Assembly (NCBI GenBank): GCA_903874275.1
Contig: CAIQRS010000245.1
Span: 1 to 41,276 of the forward strand
DNA length: 41,276 nucleotides
Source of the DNA: an uncultured Anaeromyxobacter sp.
GTDB taxonomy: Bacteria; Myxococcota; Myxococcia; Myxococcales; Anaeromyxobacteraceae
Reading direction: 5' to 3'
How positions within the stretch are numbered: position 1 is the first letter of the stretch; every line of letters starts with the position of its first letter. Positions 20,323-28,434 of the stretch are shown here, one piece after another. A program made the translations under genes and the position numbers. A model generated the notes under the pieces. It made no database searches and was not told the DNA's origin. It was given only the letters and a program-made list of their open reading frames with translations.

Positions 20323-21621
20323 TCAGAACCGCTCGATCTGGAAGTCGTCGTCGGCCGGGGCGGCCGGGGCAGCCGCCCCGTCGGTCGGGCGTGCCGCGAC
20401 CCGCCCGATGGGCACCGCCGGAACCGCCGGGGCCCGGGCAGCCGGGACGGCCGGAGCGGACGGTCGCGACGGCGTGGCGCGGGCCGGCGGCGGACGCTCC
20501 GGTCCGGCCTCCGCTGACTGCTCGAAGTTGTCCCACTTGGAATCGCTGGTGCCGGAGATTCCCGAGACCCGAAGGGCGAAGTCGTCGGGATTCGTGGCCT
20601 GGCGCAGGGCTTCCTCGTAGCTCACCAGCCCGGAGCGGTAGAGCCCCATGAGCGACTGGTCGAAGGTCTGCATGCCGTAGGCGACGTGCCCCTGGGCGAT
20701 GGCGTCGGGGATCTCCCGGGTGCGATCCTTGTCCTCCACCAGTTCGCGGACCCGCGCCGTGGCGAGCAGCACTTCGGTCGCCGGCACGCGCCCGTGGCCG
20801 TCGGCGCGCGGGACGAGCCGCTGGCTGATCACGGCCCGCAGGACTGCGCCGAGCTGCAGGCGCACCTGCTTCTGCTGGTACGGAGGGAAGGCCGAGATGA
20901 TGCGGTTGATGGTCTCGGTGGCGTCGAGGGTGTGAAGGGTGGACATCACCAGGTGGCCGGTCTCGGCCGCGGTGAGCGCGGTCTCGATGGTCTCGAGGTC
21001 GCGCATCTCGCCGACCAGGATGACGTCGGGGTCCTGCCGGAGCGCGCTCTTCAGCGCCTGCCCGAAGCTCATCGTGTCGACGCCCACCTCGCGCTGGTTC
21101 ACGATCGACCGCTTGTCGCGGATGAGGAACTCGATGGGGTCCTCGATCGTCATGATGTGGCAGGTCTCGGTGGCGTTGATGAAATCGACCATCGCCGCCA
21201 GCGTCGTGGATTTGCCCGAGCCGGTCGTGCCGGTGACGAGGATGAGGCCGCGCGACTCCCCTGCGACCTTCTCCAGGACCTTCGGCATCATGAGTTGCTC
21301 GATGGTCTGGATGCGGAACGGGATGACGCGGAGCACCACGCCGATCGAGCCACGCTGCTGGAAGACGTTGACGCGGAAGCGGCCCAGTCCGGGGACCCCG
21401 TAGGCGAGGTCGACCTCGTTGGTCTGCTTGAACTTCTCCCGCTGGTACTCGTTCATGATGCCGAGCGCCATCCGCGCCACCTCCTCGGGCGGCAGGCGTC
21501 GGGCATCCTTGAGCGGGACGAGCGCCCCGTCGATGCGGAACATCGGCGGCAGGCCGGCCTTGAGGTGGATGTCGCTGGCTCCGGAGCGCAGCGCGATCTG
21601 CAGGATCTCGTTCAGCTCCAT
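20323..21621 (-). CDS. pilT: type IV pilus retraction ATPase PilT
   Basis: A 432-residue hexameric ATPase that powers pilus retraction at the inner membrane. Start ATG 21621 (MELNEILQIALRSGASDIHLKAG) fits PilT; a GTG seven codons earlier is less likely. Motifs: Walker A VTGTTGSGKSTTLA; Asp box TIEDPIEF; Walker B DVILVGEMRDLETI; His box TGHLVMSTLHT. After the core (about 350 residues) there is an extra 70-80-residue tail rich in Ala, Pro and Arg ending DDDFQIERF. A GGTACG-ggag-CGTACC inverted repeat (21625-21640) lies immediately before ATG. The rest of the upstream gap (21641-21886) holds one copy of the dispersed 12-mer. Confidence 0.94.
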   Translation of the reverse strand: MELNEILQIALRSGASDIHLKAGLPPMFRIDGALVPLKDARRLPPEEVARMALGIMNEYQREKFKQTNEVDLAYGVPGLGRFRVNVFQQRGSIGVVLRVIPFRIQTIEQLMMPKVLEKVAGESRGLILVTGTTGSGKSTTLAAMVDFINATETCHIMTIEDPIEFLIRDKRSIVNQREVGVDTMSFGQALKSALRQDPDVILVGEMRDLETIETALTAAETGHLVMSTLHTLDATETINRIISAFPPYQQKQVRLQLGAVLRAVISQRLVPRADGHGRVPATEVLLATARVRELVEDKDRTREIPDAIAQGHVAYGMQTFDQSLMGLYRSGLVSYEEALRQATNPDDFALRVSGISGTSDSKWDNFEQSAEAGPERPPPARATPSRPSAPAVPAARAPAVPAVPIGRVAARPTDGAAAPAAPADDDFQIERF

Positions 21622-21761
21622 GACGGTACGGGAGCGTACCACCGGGGGAGCGCCGTTTCCACGAACCGGAATGTCCCGGCGATAGCGGTCGGGACCGGAT
21701 GCCCCTGGATGGCGGAGGCTGTGCGATTCCGGCTCACCTGGCCGGTGGCCGGTGCCTGGCC

Positions 21762-21773
21762 GGTGCCGGACGT
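21762..21773. repeat. dispersed 12-mer, intergenic copy (pilT/rpsI gap)
   Basis: GGTGCCGGACGT, exact. It is 141 bp upstream of the pilT start, reading ACGTCCGGCACC in the direction of pilT. Decayed GGTGCC-like units (GGTGGCC, GGTGCCT) precede it. Confidence 0.85.
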
Positions 21774-21886
21774 CTCGTGGGCCCCGCGACGGCCCGCGAC
21801 CTGCAAGCGCACACGCCTGGCAGAAACACGAACGCCGTCCGTGCCACGGGGGCGCGGGCGGCGTCGTTGCTGCGGTCGAAGACCGG

Positions 21887-22279
21887 CTAGCGCTTCGAGA
21901 ACTGGAAGCGCTTGCGGGCGCCGGGCTGGCCGTACTTCTTGCGCTCGACCGCGCGGGCGTCGCGGGTCAGGAACCCGGCCTTCTTGAGAACCGGGCGCCA
22001 TTCGGGGTTCATGGTGACGAGTGCGCGGGAGATCCCGTGGCGGATGGCGCCGGCCTGGCCAGACAGCCCCCCCCCGTTCGCGTTCACGAAAACGTCCACC
22101 TTGCCCATCTGGTCGACGAGCTTGAGCGGCTCGACCAGGATCATCTTCGAGGTCTCGCGGCCGAAGTACTCGTCGAGGGCGCGCCCGTTGACGGTGATGT
22201 TCCCGGTCCCCGGGAGGAGCCGGACGCGCGCGACTGAAACCTTGCGGCGACCGGTGGTGATCTTCTGCGTCGTGGCCAT
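21887..22279 (-). CDS. rpsI: 30S ribosomal protein S9
   Basis: A 130-residue ribosomal protein whose C-terminal tail reaches the P-site tRNA. It has the family start [14 protein letters not shown], the middle [24 protein letters not shown] and the conserved tail [17 protein letters not shown] ending in Arg. AGAGGA before ATG 22279 overlaps the rplM stop. Encoded with rplM as in nearly all bacteria. Confidence 0.98.
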   Translation of the reverse strand: MATTQKITTGRRKVSVARVRLLPGTGNITVNGRALDEYFGRETSKMILVEPLKLVDQMGKVDVFVNANGGGLSGQAGAIRHGISRALVTMNPEWRPVLKKAGFLTRDARAVERKKYGQPGARKRFQFSKR

Positions 22280-22289
22280 CGATGTTCCT

Positions 22290-22736
22290 CTAGGCGGAAA
22301 TCTTCAGGACTTCGGGCTTCTGCGCGGCGTGCGGATGCTCGGAGCCGGCGTAGACCTTCAGCTTGGTCATCATCGTCCGGCCGAGGGCGCTGCGCGGCAG
22401 CATGCGCTTCACGGCGAAGGTGAGGATGTCCTCGGGGTGCTTGGCGCGGACTTTGTCCGCGGGCGTCAACTTGGCGCCACCGGGGTGCATGGTGTGCGAG
22501 AAGTAGAGCTTCTCCTGCTCCTTCTTGCCGGTGAAGCGGACCTTCTCGGCGTTGACGACGACGACGAAGTCCCCGGTGTCGAGGGAGGGCGTGTACGACG
22601 CCTTGTGCTTGCCCTTGAGAAGGGTCGCGATGCGGGTGGCAGCGCGGCCGACCGTGAGGTCCGTCGCGTCGACGATCCACCACTTCCGTGACCGGAGCGC
22701 TTCCGCCTGCGTGGTGCTGTGAGTAGCCTTGTTCAT
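22290..22736 (-). CDS. rplM: 50S ribosomal protein L13
   Basis: A 148-residue ribosomal protein. The signature [39 protein letters not shown] is followed by [14 protein letters not shown], the Lys/Arg-rich middle and [21 protein letters not shown]. First gene of the rplM-rpsI operon; a good promoter lies 37-65 bp upstream. The leader is AT-richer than its surroundings. L13 autoregulatory leaders are known in other bacteria, but I cannot recognise one here. Confidence 0.98.
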   Translation of the reverse strand: MNKATHSTTQAEALRSRKWWIVDATDLTVGRAATRIATLLKGKHKASYTPSLDTGDFVVVVNAEKVRFTGKKEQEKLYFSHTMHPGGAKLTPADKVRAKHPEDILTFAVKRMLPRSALGRTMMTKLKVYAGSEHPHAAQKPEVLKISA

Positions 22737-22772
22737 GGAAAACCTGGTATTTCGAGCAATTCGGGAGGGGCG

Positions 22773-22801
22773 TTCCTAGCGGAACCCCCCCCCTTTGTCA
22801 A
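22773..22801 (-). promoter_or_regulatory. promoter of rplM-rpsI
   Basis: On the minus strand TTGACA (22801-22796) and TAGGAA (22778-22773) are separated by 17 bp, the spacer holding a run of nine G. A dispersed 12-mer copy (22857-22868) sits 56 bp upstream of the -35. Confidence 0.6.
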
Positions 22802-22856
22802 GAAGGGTCGGATCGGCGGAGGACTGGCATCCGCCTCAAGTACCGGACGCGCCTCC

Positions 22857-22868
22857 GGTGCCGGACGT
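22857..22868. repeat. dispersed 12-mer, intergenic copy (rplM upstream)
   Basis: GGTGCCGGACGT, exact; 121 bp before the rplM start, reading ACGTCCGGCACC toward rplM, and 14 bp after the stop of the next gene. A partly decayed relative (TACCGGACGC) lies just before it. Confidence 0.85.
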
Positions 22869-22881
22869 GGAGGATCACCGG

Positions 22882-23583
22882 CTAAGGCAGACGGTACCCC
22901 AGGAAGAGCTGCGTCGTGAAGGCGAACCTCGTGCTCGTCCCGCCAGGGGCGCCCTGGTGGGACGAGTAGGCGTCGATGGCGGCCCCGAAACGGGTGTTGA
23001 GGCCGACCGAGAGATTGGGCGCGGGGTGGAACTCGACGTAGGGCCCGGCCGCCGGGCCAAAGATGAACTGAGGGGAGCGGTTTCCCGAGACGAGCAGCGT
23101 CATGTTGAAGTCGAGACCGACGCCGACCTCGAGATTCGGCTGCACCGGGAACCCCATCACCACCCCGACGGGGAACTGGAATCCGAACTCCGCATTGCTC
23201 ATCGTGTAGAGCTTCAGCCCCGGGTCGACGTGGAAGAGCAGCTTGAAGTCCCGGCTCCGGAGGAGTTGGAAGCGCATCGGGGCGTAGAACGAGAGGCCGA
23301 ACTGGCTGGATGTGGTGCCCTCGTAGCCGTAGAGCAGGCCGAGCCGGAGGCCGACGTCGGCCGCTGGGGACATCCCGAACGTGTAGCCGAACGTGGTGGA
23401 CGGCCAGCCGGCCTGCACGTCGACCGCCGCACGGCCGGACACCGTCTCCGTCCCGACGATGCTCCAGCCGGCCAGGCCGGGTCGGGCCGCGGGCTCGGAC
23501 TGCGCCAGTGCCGGGGCGGGGGCGGCGGCCGTGACAAGAATGGCGGCGAGGGTGGCTGCGGCGACTCGAACTCGGTTCGTCAT
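22882..23583 (-). CDS. predicted outer-membrane beta-barrel protein
   Basis: A 233-residue secreted protein from ATG 23583, behind an excellent Shine-Dalgarno (AAGGAGG, spacer about 7). The signal peptide ends at ALA|QSEP (near residue 27). The mature part alternates short amphipathic strands and turns, for example STTFGYTFGMSPAADVGLRLGLLYGY, YAPMRFQLL, LLFHVDPGLKLYTM, GPYVEFHPAPNLSVGLNTRFG, and ends TQLFLGYRLP, an 8-10-strand pattern like small OMPs. There is no named family motif. Bases 23584-23722 upstream hold only a decayed 12-mer relative (ACGTCCGGCCCC near 23725, inside the helicase end). Confidence 0.65.
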   Translation of the reverse strand: MTNRVRVAAATLAAILVTAAAPAPALAQSEPAARPGLAGWSIVGTETVSGRAAVDVQAGWPSTTFGYTFGMSPAADVGLRLGLLYGYEGTTSSQFGLSFYAPMRFQLLRSRDFKLLFHVDPGLKLYTMSNAEFGFQFPVGVVMGFPVQPNLEVGVGLDFNMTLLVSGNRSPQFIFGPAAGPYVEFHPAPNLSVGLNTRFGAAIDAYSSHQGAPGGTSTRFAFTTQLFLGYRLP

Positions 23584-23722
23584 CTTTTGCCTCCTTCGGG
23601 CCACCAATCTGACGCCGAGTCAATCCGCGACGGTGGCCACGCCGTGGAGGGAGCGCTTTAACTGCCGACGACACCGTGCGTCAAGGCAAGTCTGGTCTCT
23701 CGGCCAGTTCTCATTTCCGCTC

Positions 23723-25816
23723 TCACGTCCGGCCCCCCAGCCGCGCGCGCAGCGCCTGGAGCACCTCGACCGACCGCGCCGAGGACGCTTCCGTCGACTC
23801 ACCCGACATCGGGTCGTGCCGGACGTGGGCGTCGGCCGGTAGGTCCTCGAGGAACCGACTGGGAGTCCTCGGCTCGAGGCGTCCGCGGCGCGTCCTCACC
23901 GCCGCTCTCGTGATCCAGAGCGACTCCCGAGCCCGAGTGATTCCGACGTAGGCCAGCCTCCTCTCCTCCTCCAGGTCGCTGGCCTCTCCCTGGATGCCGG
24001 ATACAGGAAGGAGGTCCTCCTCCACTCCGATGAGAAACACGACCGGAAACTCCAGCCCCTTCGCCGAGTGCAAGGTCATCATCGTGACACCGTCGGCCTC
24101 CTCGGGCTCCTCGCCGCGCGAGTCGAGCGCGAGGCGCTGGAGGTAGGTCGCCAGGGTTGCCCGCGGGTCGTGACGCTCGCGCCACTCGAGTGACCTCAGG
24201 ATCGAGTCGACGGCCTCGGCCTTCCTGGTCCCCGCCTCCGGCGACAGGACGCTTCGGCGAAGCCACGCCCGAAGATCCAGATCCTCGAACATCGCCCGCG
24301 CGGGCTCGGCGATCTTCCCGGCGCCAAACCGACTCCGGTAAAGGTCGAGCGAATCGGCGAGTTGCGCCATCCTGGCGGGTGCGCCCCTGGGAATGTCCGG
24401 CACCTGGTCGGCATGGCGAAGCGCCGCAGCCACCGGGAGCCGGTTCGACGCAGCCCAGTCCCCGAGCCGCTCCATGGCCACGTCGCCGATCCCCCTGCTT
24501 GGAGCGTTGACGATCCTCGCCAGGGAGAGGTCGTCGTCCGGAAATGCACAGACCTTCAGCCACCCAAGGACATCCCGGACCTCGGCCCTCTCGAAAAAGG
24601 ACGGACCGCCCTTCACCTTGTGCGGGATCCCGACCTCCCGGAAGGCCTCCTCGAGGGGCTGGCTCTGCGCGTTCAGGCGGTAGAGGACTGCGAAGTCCGA
24701 CCCGCTGCGCCCGCTCGCAAGCCCGCGGCGGACCTCGCCTGCGATGAATCGTGCCTCCTCCTGCTCGTCCGGGAGGGCGACGACCCGGACCATGTCGCCG
24801 GGCCCGCCATCGGTCCAGAGCCGCTTCGGCCGCCTGGCGGGCGAGCGGGCGATGACTCCGTTGGCGCAGTCCAGGATGCGGCCCGAGGAACGATAGTTCT
24901 GCTCGAGTCGCACGATCATCGCGCCCACGAAGTGCTTCTCGAATCGGAGGATGTTCCGCATGTCGGCGCCGCGCCACCCGTAAATCGCCTGGTCGTCGTC
25001 CCCGACCGCGCAGAGACTTCGGTCCGTCCACGTCGTCGGAGAACTTCGAGGTCCACTTCGACTTCCACTTCGACGTCCGGCACCGGGCGAGGCGCCGGGC
25101 GAGGCGCACAGCAGTTCGAGGAGCCGCAACTGCGCCCGGTTCGTGTCCTGGAACTCATCGACGAGGACGTGCCGGAACCTCTCGCGGTACTCCTGGCGAA
25201 TCGCCTGATCGGCGGCGAGCAGGGCCACCGGCCGGACCATGAGATCGTCGAAGTCCAGCGAACGTTGGGCGCGAAGAGCCTGCTCGTAGCGCGGCATGAG
25301 TTGATCGGCGACGGCTTCGTAGTCGTCGTCCGGCACCCGGATCCGACCCGAATTCGCATCGGCCCCGGCGATGGTGCTCTTCCGCCGCGAGATGACCCCG
25401 AGCAACTGCCGGACGTCGAAGCGCCGGGAATCCATCTGGATGTCCCGGAGGCACCTCTTCACCAGGCTGGTCTGATCCCCAGCGTCGCAGATCGAGAACC
25501 ACTTGGGCAGGCCCGCAGCGACGTGCTCCTTCCGGAGGAGCCAGAGCCCGAACCCGTGAAATGTGGCGATGAGGCTCTTCTCCGCGGCCTTCTTCGACAG
25601 CGCCCGCACCCGGTCGCGCATCTCCACGGCCGCCTTGTTGGTGAAGGTTACCGCCAGGATGCTCGACGGATCGGCTCCCTGCTGGACGAGCCAGGCGATC
25701 CGGTGGGCGATGACCCTGGTCTTGCCCGAGCCGGCCCCGGCCAGGACGAGCGCGGGGCCCTCCTGGAAGGTGACCGCCTGTCTCTGTGGAGGATTGAGGT
25801 GGGACAGATCGAGCAC
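23723..25816 (-). CDS. uvrD: UvrD/PcrA-type superfamily 1A DNA helicase
   Basis: A 697-residue 3'-5' helicase for repair or replication-conflict resolution, GTG 25816. Motifs in order: LNPPQRQAV (Q motif), AGAGSGKTRVIAHRI (I), AVTFTNKAAVEMRDRV (Ia), TFHGFGLWLLR (Ib), VLVDEFQDTN (II), VGDDDQAIYGWRGA (III), LEQNYRSS (IV), MMTLHSAKGLEFPVVFLIG (V) and EERRLAYVGITRARESL (VI). It is slightly shorter than E. coli UvrD (720) and lacks the usual C-terminal RNA-polymerase-binding Tudor-like end. Between motif II and III there is an unusual insertion, ASPGASPGAGRRSGSRSG and on, encoded by repeats at 25044-25107. Four copies of the dispersed 12-mer fall in this gene, in three reading frames. Confidence 0.93.
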   Translation of the reverse strand: MLDLSHLNPPQRQAVTFQEGPALVLAGAGSGKTRVIAHRIAWLVQQGADPSSILAVTFTNKAAVEMRDRVRALSKKAAEKSLIATFHGFGLWLLRKEHVAAGLPKWFSICDAGDQTSLVKRCLRDIQMDSRRFDVRQLLGVISRRKSTIAGADANSGRIRVPDDDYEAVADQLMPRYEQALRAQRSLDFDDLMVRPVALLAADQAIRQEYRERFRHVLVDEFQDTNRAQLRLLELLCASPGASPGAGRRSGSRSGPRSSPTTWTDRSLCAVGDDDQAIYGWRGADMRNILRFEKHFVGAMIVRLEQNYRSSGRILDCANGVIARSPARRPKRLWTDGGPGDMVRVVALPDEQEEARFIAGEVRRGLASGRSGSDFAVLYRLNAQSQPLEEAFREVGIPHKVKGGPSFFERAEVRDVLGWLKVCAFPDDDLSLARIVNAPSRGIGDVAMERLGDWAASNRLPVAAALRHADQVPDIPRGAPARMAQLADSLDLYRSRFGAGKIAEPARAMFEDLDLRAWLRRSVLSPEAGTRKAEAVDSILRSLEWRERHDPRATLATYLQRLALDSRGEEPEEADGVTMMTLHSAKGLEFPVVFLIGVEEDLLPVSGIQGEASDLEEERRLAYVGITRARESLWITRAAVRTRRGRLEPRTPSRFLEDLPADAHVRHDPMSGESTEASSARSVEVLQALRARLGGRT
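25044..25107. repeat. compound repeat inserted in the helicase gene
   Basis: On the plus strand, five hexamers of the CTTCGA/CTTCCA type (25044-25073) run directly into an exact ACGTCCGGCACC (25073-25084). Two copies of GGGCGAGGCGCC follow (25085-25106, second one incomplete). In the helicase frame it encodes Gly/Ser/Arg/Pro-rich residues; in another frame the sense strand reads Val-Pro-Asp-Val-Glu-Val-Glu. Confidence 0.8.
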
Positions 25817-25915
25817 GGGGCGAGGCTCTTGCCACGCTCCCGCCCCTCCTTCAAGGCCTTGACAGGACGCCGATTCTCCGCGAGAGGAGGGCGCATCGTC
25901 CTAGAATGTCCGGCA

Positions 25916-25927
25916 CCAGGATGGGCA
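25916..25927. repeat. dispersed 12-mer, intergenic copy (hydroxylase upstream)
   Basis: ATGTCCGGCACC, exact for the AYG form, 59 bp upstream of the hydroxylase start and overlapping a TAGAAT (25912-25917) that could be its -10. Nothing else is recognised in 25817-25985. Confidence 0.8.
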
Positions 25928-25985
25928 CTCGGGTCAGCGCAGCGTACTGGCCCCGATTTGCCCAGCACCTCGAGGAGAAGCACCC

Positions 25986-26654
25986 ATGTTCTGGCTCGTG
26001 CCTCGGCCCCCAGGCCACCCCGCCCCGCAAAACGGCAGCCCGCGGATGTTCCGCGTGGACTGGATCGAGAAGCACCTGTCCCGCGTGAAGCCCTGGCAAG
26101 TTCTCGTCGTCTGGGTGCCGGTGATCGCCTTCCTGATCTACCGAGGGTTGCAGGTCCCAGGGCTTTCACGGGGCGCCTTTGCGGGCGCCCTCCTGGGTGG
26201 CCTCGCGTTCTGGACGCTGCTCGAGTACGTCCTTCACCGATGGGTGTTCCACTTCACGCCGAGCCCGAACTCGGAGCTTTCCCGGGACGTTCACTTCCTC
26301 ATCCACGGCGTCCACCACGACTGGCCTCACGACCCGGACCGTCTCGTGATGCCCCCGGTGATGTCGATCCTGCTCGCGATCGTGCTGGGGTACCCCATCT
26401 ACCTCGTGGTGGGACCTCGATTCTTCGACCCGTTCTTCGCTGGGCTCGTGGCCGGGTACATCTGGTACGACATGACCCACTATGCCGTTCACCACGTGAA
26501 GCCTCGCACGGAGGCGGGTGCCAAGTTGCGGAAGCATCACTACCTGCACCACTTCAAGACGCCGGAAGCGCGCTACGGGGTCTCCACGCCTCTGTGGGAC
26601 GTGGTCTTCGGAACCCTCCCACGCGAGGATCGGGCCGCGCCAACGGCGCAGTAG
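25986..26654 (+). CDS. fatty acid / sterol hydroxylase superfamily membrane protein
   Basis: A 222-residue di-iron membrane enzyme, ATG 25986 with GAGGAGAAG 6 nt upstream (a second ATG at 26046 is possible). The histidine clusters of the FA_hydroxylase family are present: HRWVFH (near residue 85), HGVHHDWPHD (near 107), HYAVHH (near 166) and KHHYLHHF (near 184). Four hydrophobic segments flank them (VLVVWVPVIAFLIY, GALLGGLAFWTLLEYVL, SILLAIVLGYPIYLVV, FAGLVAGYIWY). Relatives hydroxylate the acyl chain of ceramides (FA2H/Scs7) or sterol-like lipids. The ceramide operon lies 0.8 kb away on the opposite strand, so ceramide hydroxylation is a reasonable guess, not shown. Confidence 0.85.
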   Translation: MFWLVPRPPGHPAPQNGSPRMFRVDWIEKHLSRVKPWQVLVVWVPVIAFLIYRGLQVPGLSRGAFAGALLGGLAFWTLLEYVLHRWVFHFTPSPNSELSRDVHFLIHGVHHDWPHDPDRLVMPPVMSILLAIVLGYPIYLVVGPRFFDPFFAGLVAGYIWYDMTHYAVHHVKPRTEAGAKLRKHHYLHHFKTPEARYGVSTPLWDVVFGTLPREDRAAPTAQ

Positions 26655-26665
26655 GTGCCCGGCCT

Positions 26666-26677
26666 GGTGCCGGACGC
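26666..26677. repeat. dispersed 12-mer, intergenic copy (hydroxylase/RAYT gap)
   Basis: GGTGCCGGACGC, one mismatch to the consensus. It lies 12 bp after the hydroxylase stop and 84 bp before the RAYT start. The only intergenic copy not oriented AYGTCC toward the downstream gene. Confidence 0.75.
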
Positions 26678-26760
26678 CGACGCGGGACGCCGAGTCATAG
26701 ACTCCGCTGCCTCGGTGTCGTGCTACCGCTTCGGGCCCGCCGCTTGCTTGTTGCCTCACC

Positions 26761-27429
26761 GTGCCGCGCTTCCCGCGTTCCAGACTCGTAGGCTCCGGAA
26801 CCACTCATCACTGCTTCTGGCGGAGCCACAACCACTCACCGGTCCTCGACTCCGACGAGGCCCGTCGGAAATTCCTCGAACTTCTCGGGAAGTACAAGGA
26901 CCGGTACGGGATCCACATCCGCAGCTACTGCTTGATGAGCACGCATCCGCACGTGGTCTGCCGGTCGATGCACGGGCAACCGTCGTTCAGTTCCTTCTGG
27001 AAGGTGGTGAACCAGTGCTTCGCGCGATGGTCCAATCGGCGGACCGGCGGCCGCGGCCAGGTCGTGATGGAGCGCCTGGGGTCCCCCAGGGTGCAGGATG
27101 GCGGGCGCCACGAGCTCGAGGTGATGCTGTACGGCGACCTGAATCCGGTCCGCGCGGGCATGGTGAAGCGCCCGAGGGATTGGGTGTGGTCAAGCCATGG
27201 CCACTACGCTTTCGGATCCGATGACCCGCTCGTCTCCGATTCCCCGGCCTACCTGGCACTTGGACGGAGCCCCGTGGAACGAAGGATCGCCTACCTTCGC
27301 CTGTTCGCGCTCAGGATCGGCCGGCGAGTTCGCCACCACCGGCCCGACATGGTGCGACGCCCGTTCTTCGGATTCGCCAGCTGGATTGCATGCGCGTTCG
27401 CGGAACTCGAGGGAGTACCCAGCGGGTGA
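26761..27429 (+). CDS. REP-associated tyrosine transposase (RAYT, Y1 HUH family)
   Basis: A 222-residue protein, GTG 26761. The HUH metal motif is seen as MSTHPHVV (near residues 59-66; MPNHVH in typical members), preceded by the family strand IHIRSYCL. The middle reads YGDLNPVRAGMVKRPRDWVWSSHGHYAFG (near 125-153), the RAYT signature holding the nucleophile tyrosine. RAYTs are single-copy chromosomal relatives of IS200/IS605 transposases that are thought to spread short REP sequences. I found no terminal inverted repeats or IS boundaries, so it is a domesticated-type gene rather than an insertion sequence. It ends 9 bp from the convergent ceramide reductase gene. Confidence 0.87.
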   Translation: MPRFPRSRLVGSGTTHHCFWRSHNHSPVLDSDEARRKFLELLGKYKDRYGIHIRSYCLMSTHPHVVCRSMHGQPSFSSFWKVVNQCFARWSNRRTGGRGQVVMERLGSPRVQDGGRHELEVMLYGDLNPVRAGMVKRPRDWVWSSHGHYAFGSDDPLVSDSPAYLALGRSPVERRIAYLRLFALRIGRRVRHHRPDMVRRPFFGFASWIACAFAELEGVPSG

Positions 27430-27438
27430 CCCAACCCG

Positions 27439-28431
27439 TCAGACCAGACCGCGCTCCCGGAACCACCTGACGGAATCCCTCATCCCGTCGACGAAGGAAA
27501 CGCGAGGCGCCCACCCGAGTTCCCGCCTCGCCTTGTCGGAGGAGCACGTCCACGCCGGCTCGCGAATCTCCATCATCTTGTCGAGGGAGAGGATGGCGGG
27601 GCGCCCGGTCAGGCGCGCGGCTGCGGACGACGCGCCGGCCGCGAGCCACGTGATGATTTCCGGAACGGGCACGACCGTGCCGCGACGGCCCAGCGCCCCG
27701 AGGGCGCCGCGGGCGAGCGCCTCCCAGGTGTAGTCCACGCCGTCCGAGCAGAAGTAGACCCCGGACGTTCCTGCCTCGTCGACCCGGGCACCCCGGTCGG
27801 CCACGTCGATGATCATCGCGACCAGGTCATCCACGTGGATGAGGCTGTAGTGCTTCTCCCCCGTTCCCGACTTCGCGATCACGCCTGTCCTGGCCAGCCG
27901 AAAGAGCGATGGCAGGAACTCCTTGTCCCGGGGCCCGTAGACGATCGGGGGGCGGATGATCGATGCGTGGAGCGTCGGCGCGAACGCCCGCATCGCATCT
28001 TCCGCCGCGAGCTTGCTCTGGCCGTAAATGCTTACCGGTGCCGGACGATCCGTTTCGGTCCTGGGCCTTCCGGGCGTCGACGGTCCCGCGGCCGCCAATG
28101 ACGACACGAGGACGAATTTCGCCCGCCCCGACCGAGCCGCGACCCGTGCCAGGGATCGAGTCCCCTCGACGTTGACCGAGAAGAACTCCTCCCGGCTCAG
28201 CGCCTTGACGAGGCCCGCCAGGTGCACCACCACATCCACGTCCGGCACCACGTCCACGAGCGAATCCGGACGAGCGAGATCCCCGCGCACCAGTTCCGCG
28301 CCCATCTCCCGCAATTCCGCCGCGCGACCGACGTCCCGGACCAGGGCGCGCACCTCGTCGCCCCGGCCGACCAGCCGCTCGATGAGGGTCGTTCCGATGA
28401 AGCCGGTCGCCCCGGTGACGAACCAGCGCAC
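27439..28431 (-). CDS. cerR: extended SDR, probable bacterial ceramide reductase (CerR-like)
   Basis: A 330-residue NAD(P)-dependent oxidoreductase, GTG 28431. The nucleotide loop is TGATGFIG at the N terminus. The catalytic Ser lies in VLVSSLAAAG, the Tyr/Lys in YGQSK (near residue 138), and downstream IRPPIVYGPRDKEF and IHVDDL are typical of epimerase-type extended SDRs. In Caulobacter the atypical SDR encoded near serine palmitoyltransferase reduces the keto group in ceramide synthesis. Here the gene starts 3 nt after a bCerS-like gene, itself downstream of an SPT-like gene, so the same role is inferred. Residues VVPDVDVVVHLAG contain a 12-mer copy in place of the usual linker before DVVVHLAG. 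A UDP-sugar epimerase role is the main alternative. Confidence 0.7.
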   Translation of the reverse strand: MRWFVTGATGFIGTTLIERLVGRGDEVRALVRDVGRAAELREMGAELVRGDLARPDSLVDVVPDVDVVVHLAGLVKALSREEFFSVNVEGTRSLARVAARSGRAKFVLVSSLAAAGPSTPGRPRTETDRPAPVSIYGQSKLAAEDAMRAFAPTLHASIIRPPIVYGPRDKEFLPSLFRLARTGVIAKSGTGEKHYSLIHVDDLVAMIIDVADRGARVDEAGTSGVYFCSDGVDYTWEALARGALGALGRRGTVVPVPEIITWLAAGASSAAARLTGRPAILSLDKMMEIREPAWTCSSDKARRELGWAPRVSFVDGMRDSVRWFRERGLV

Positions 28432-28434
28432 GCC

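Noticed and set aside
26655-27438. A complete IS200/IS605 insertion sequence
   Set aside because: No end hairpins, target motif or accessory gene could be found; the protein's signature is that of single-copy RAYTs.
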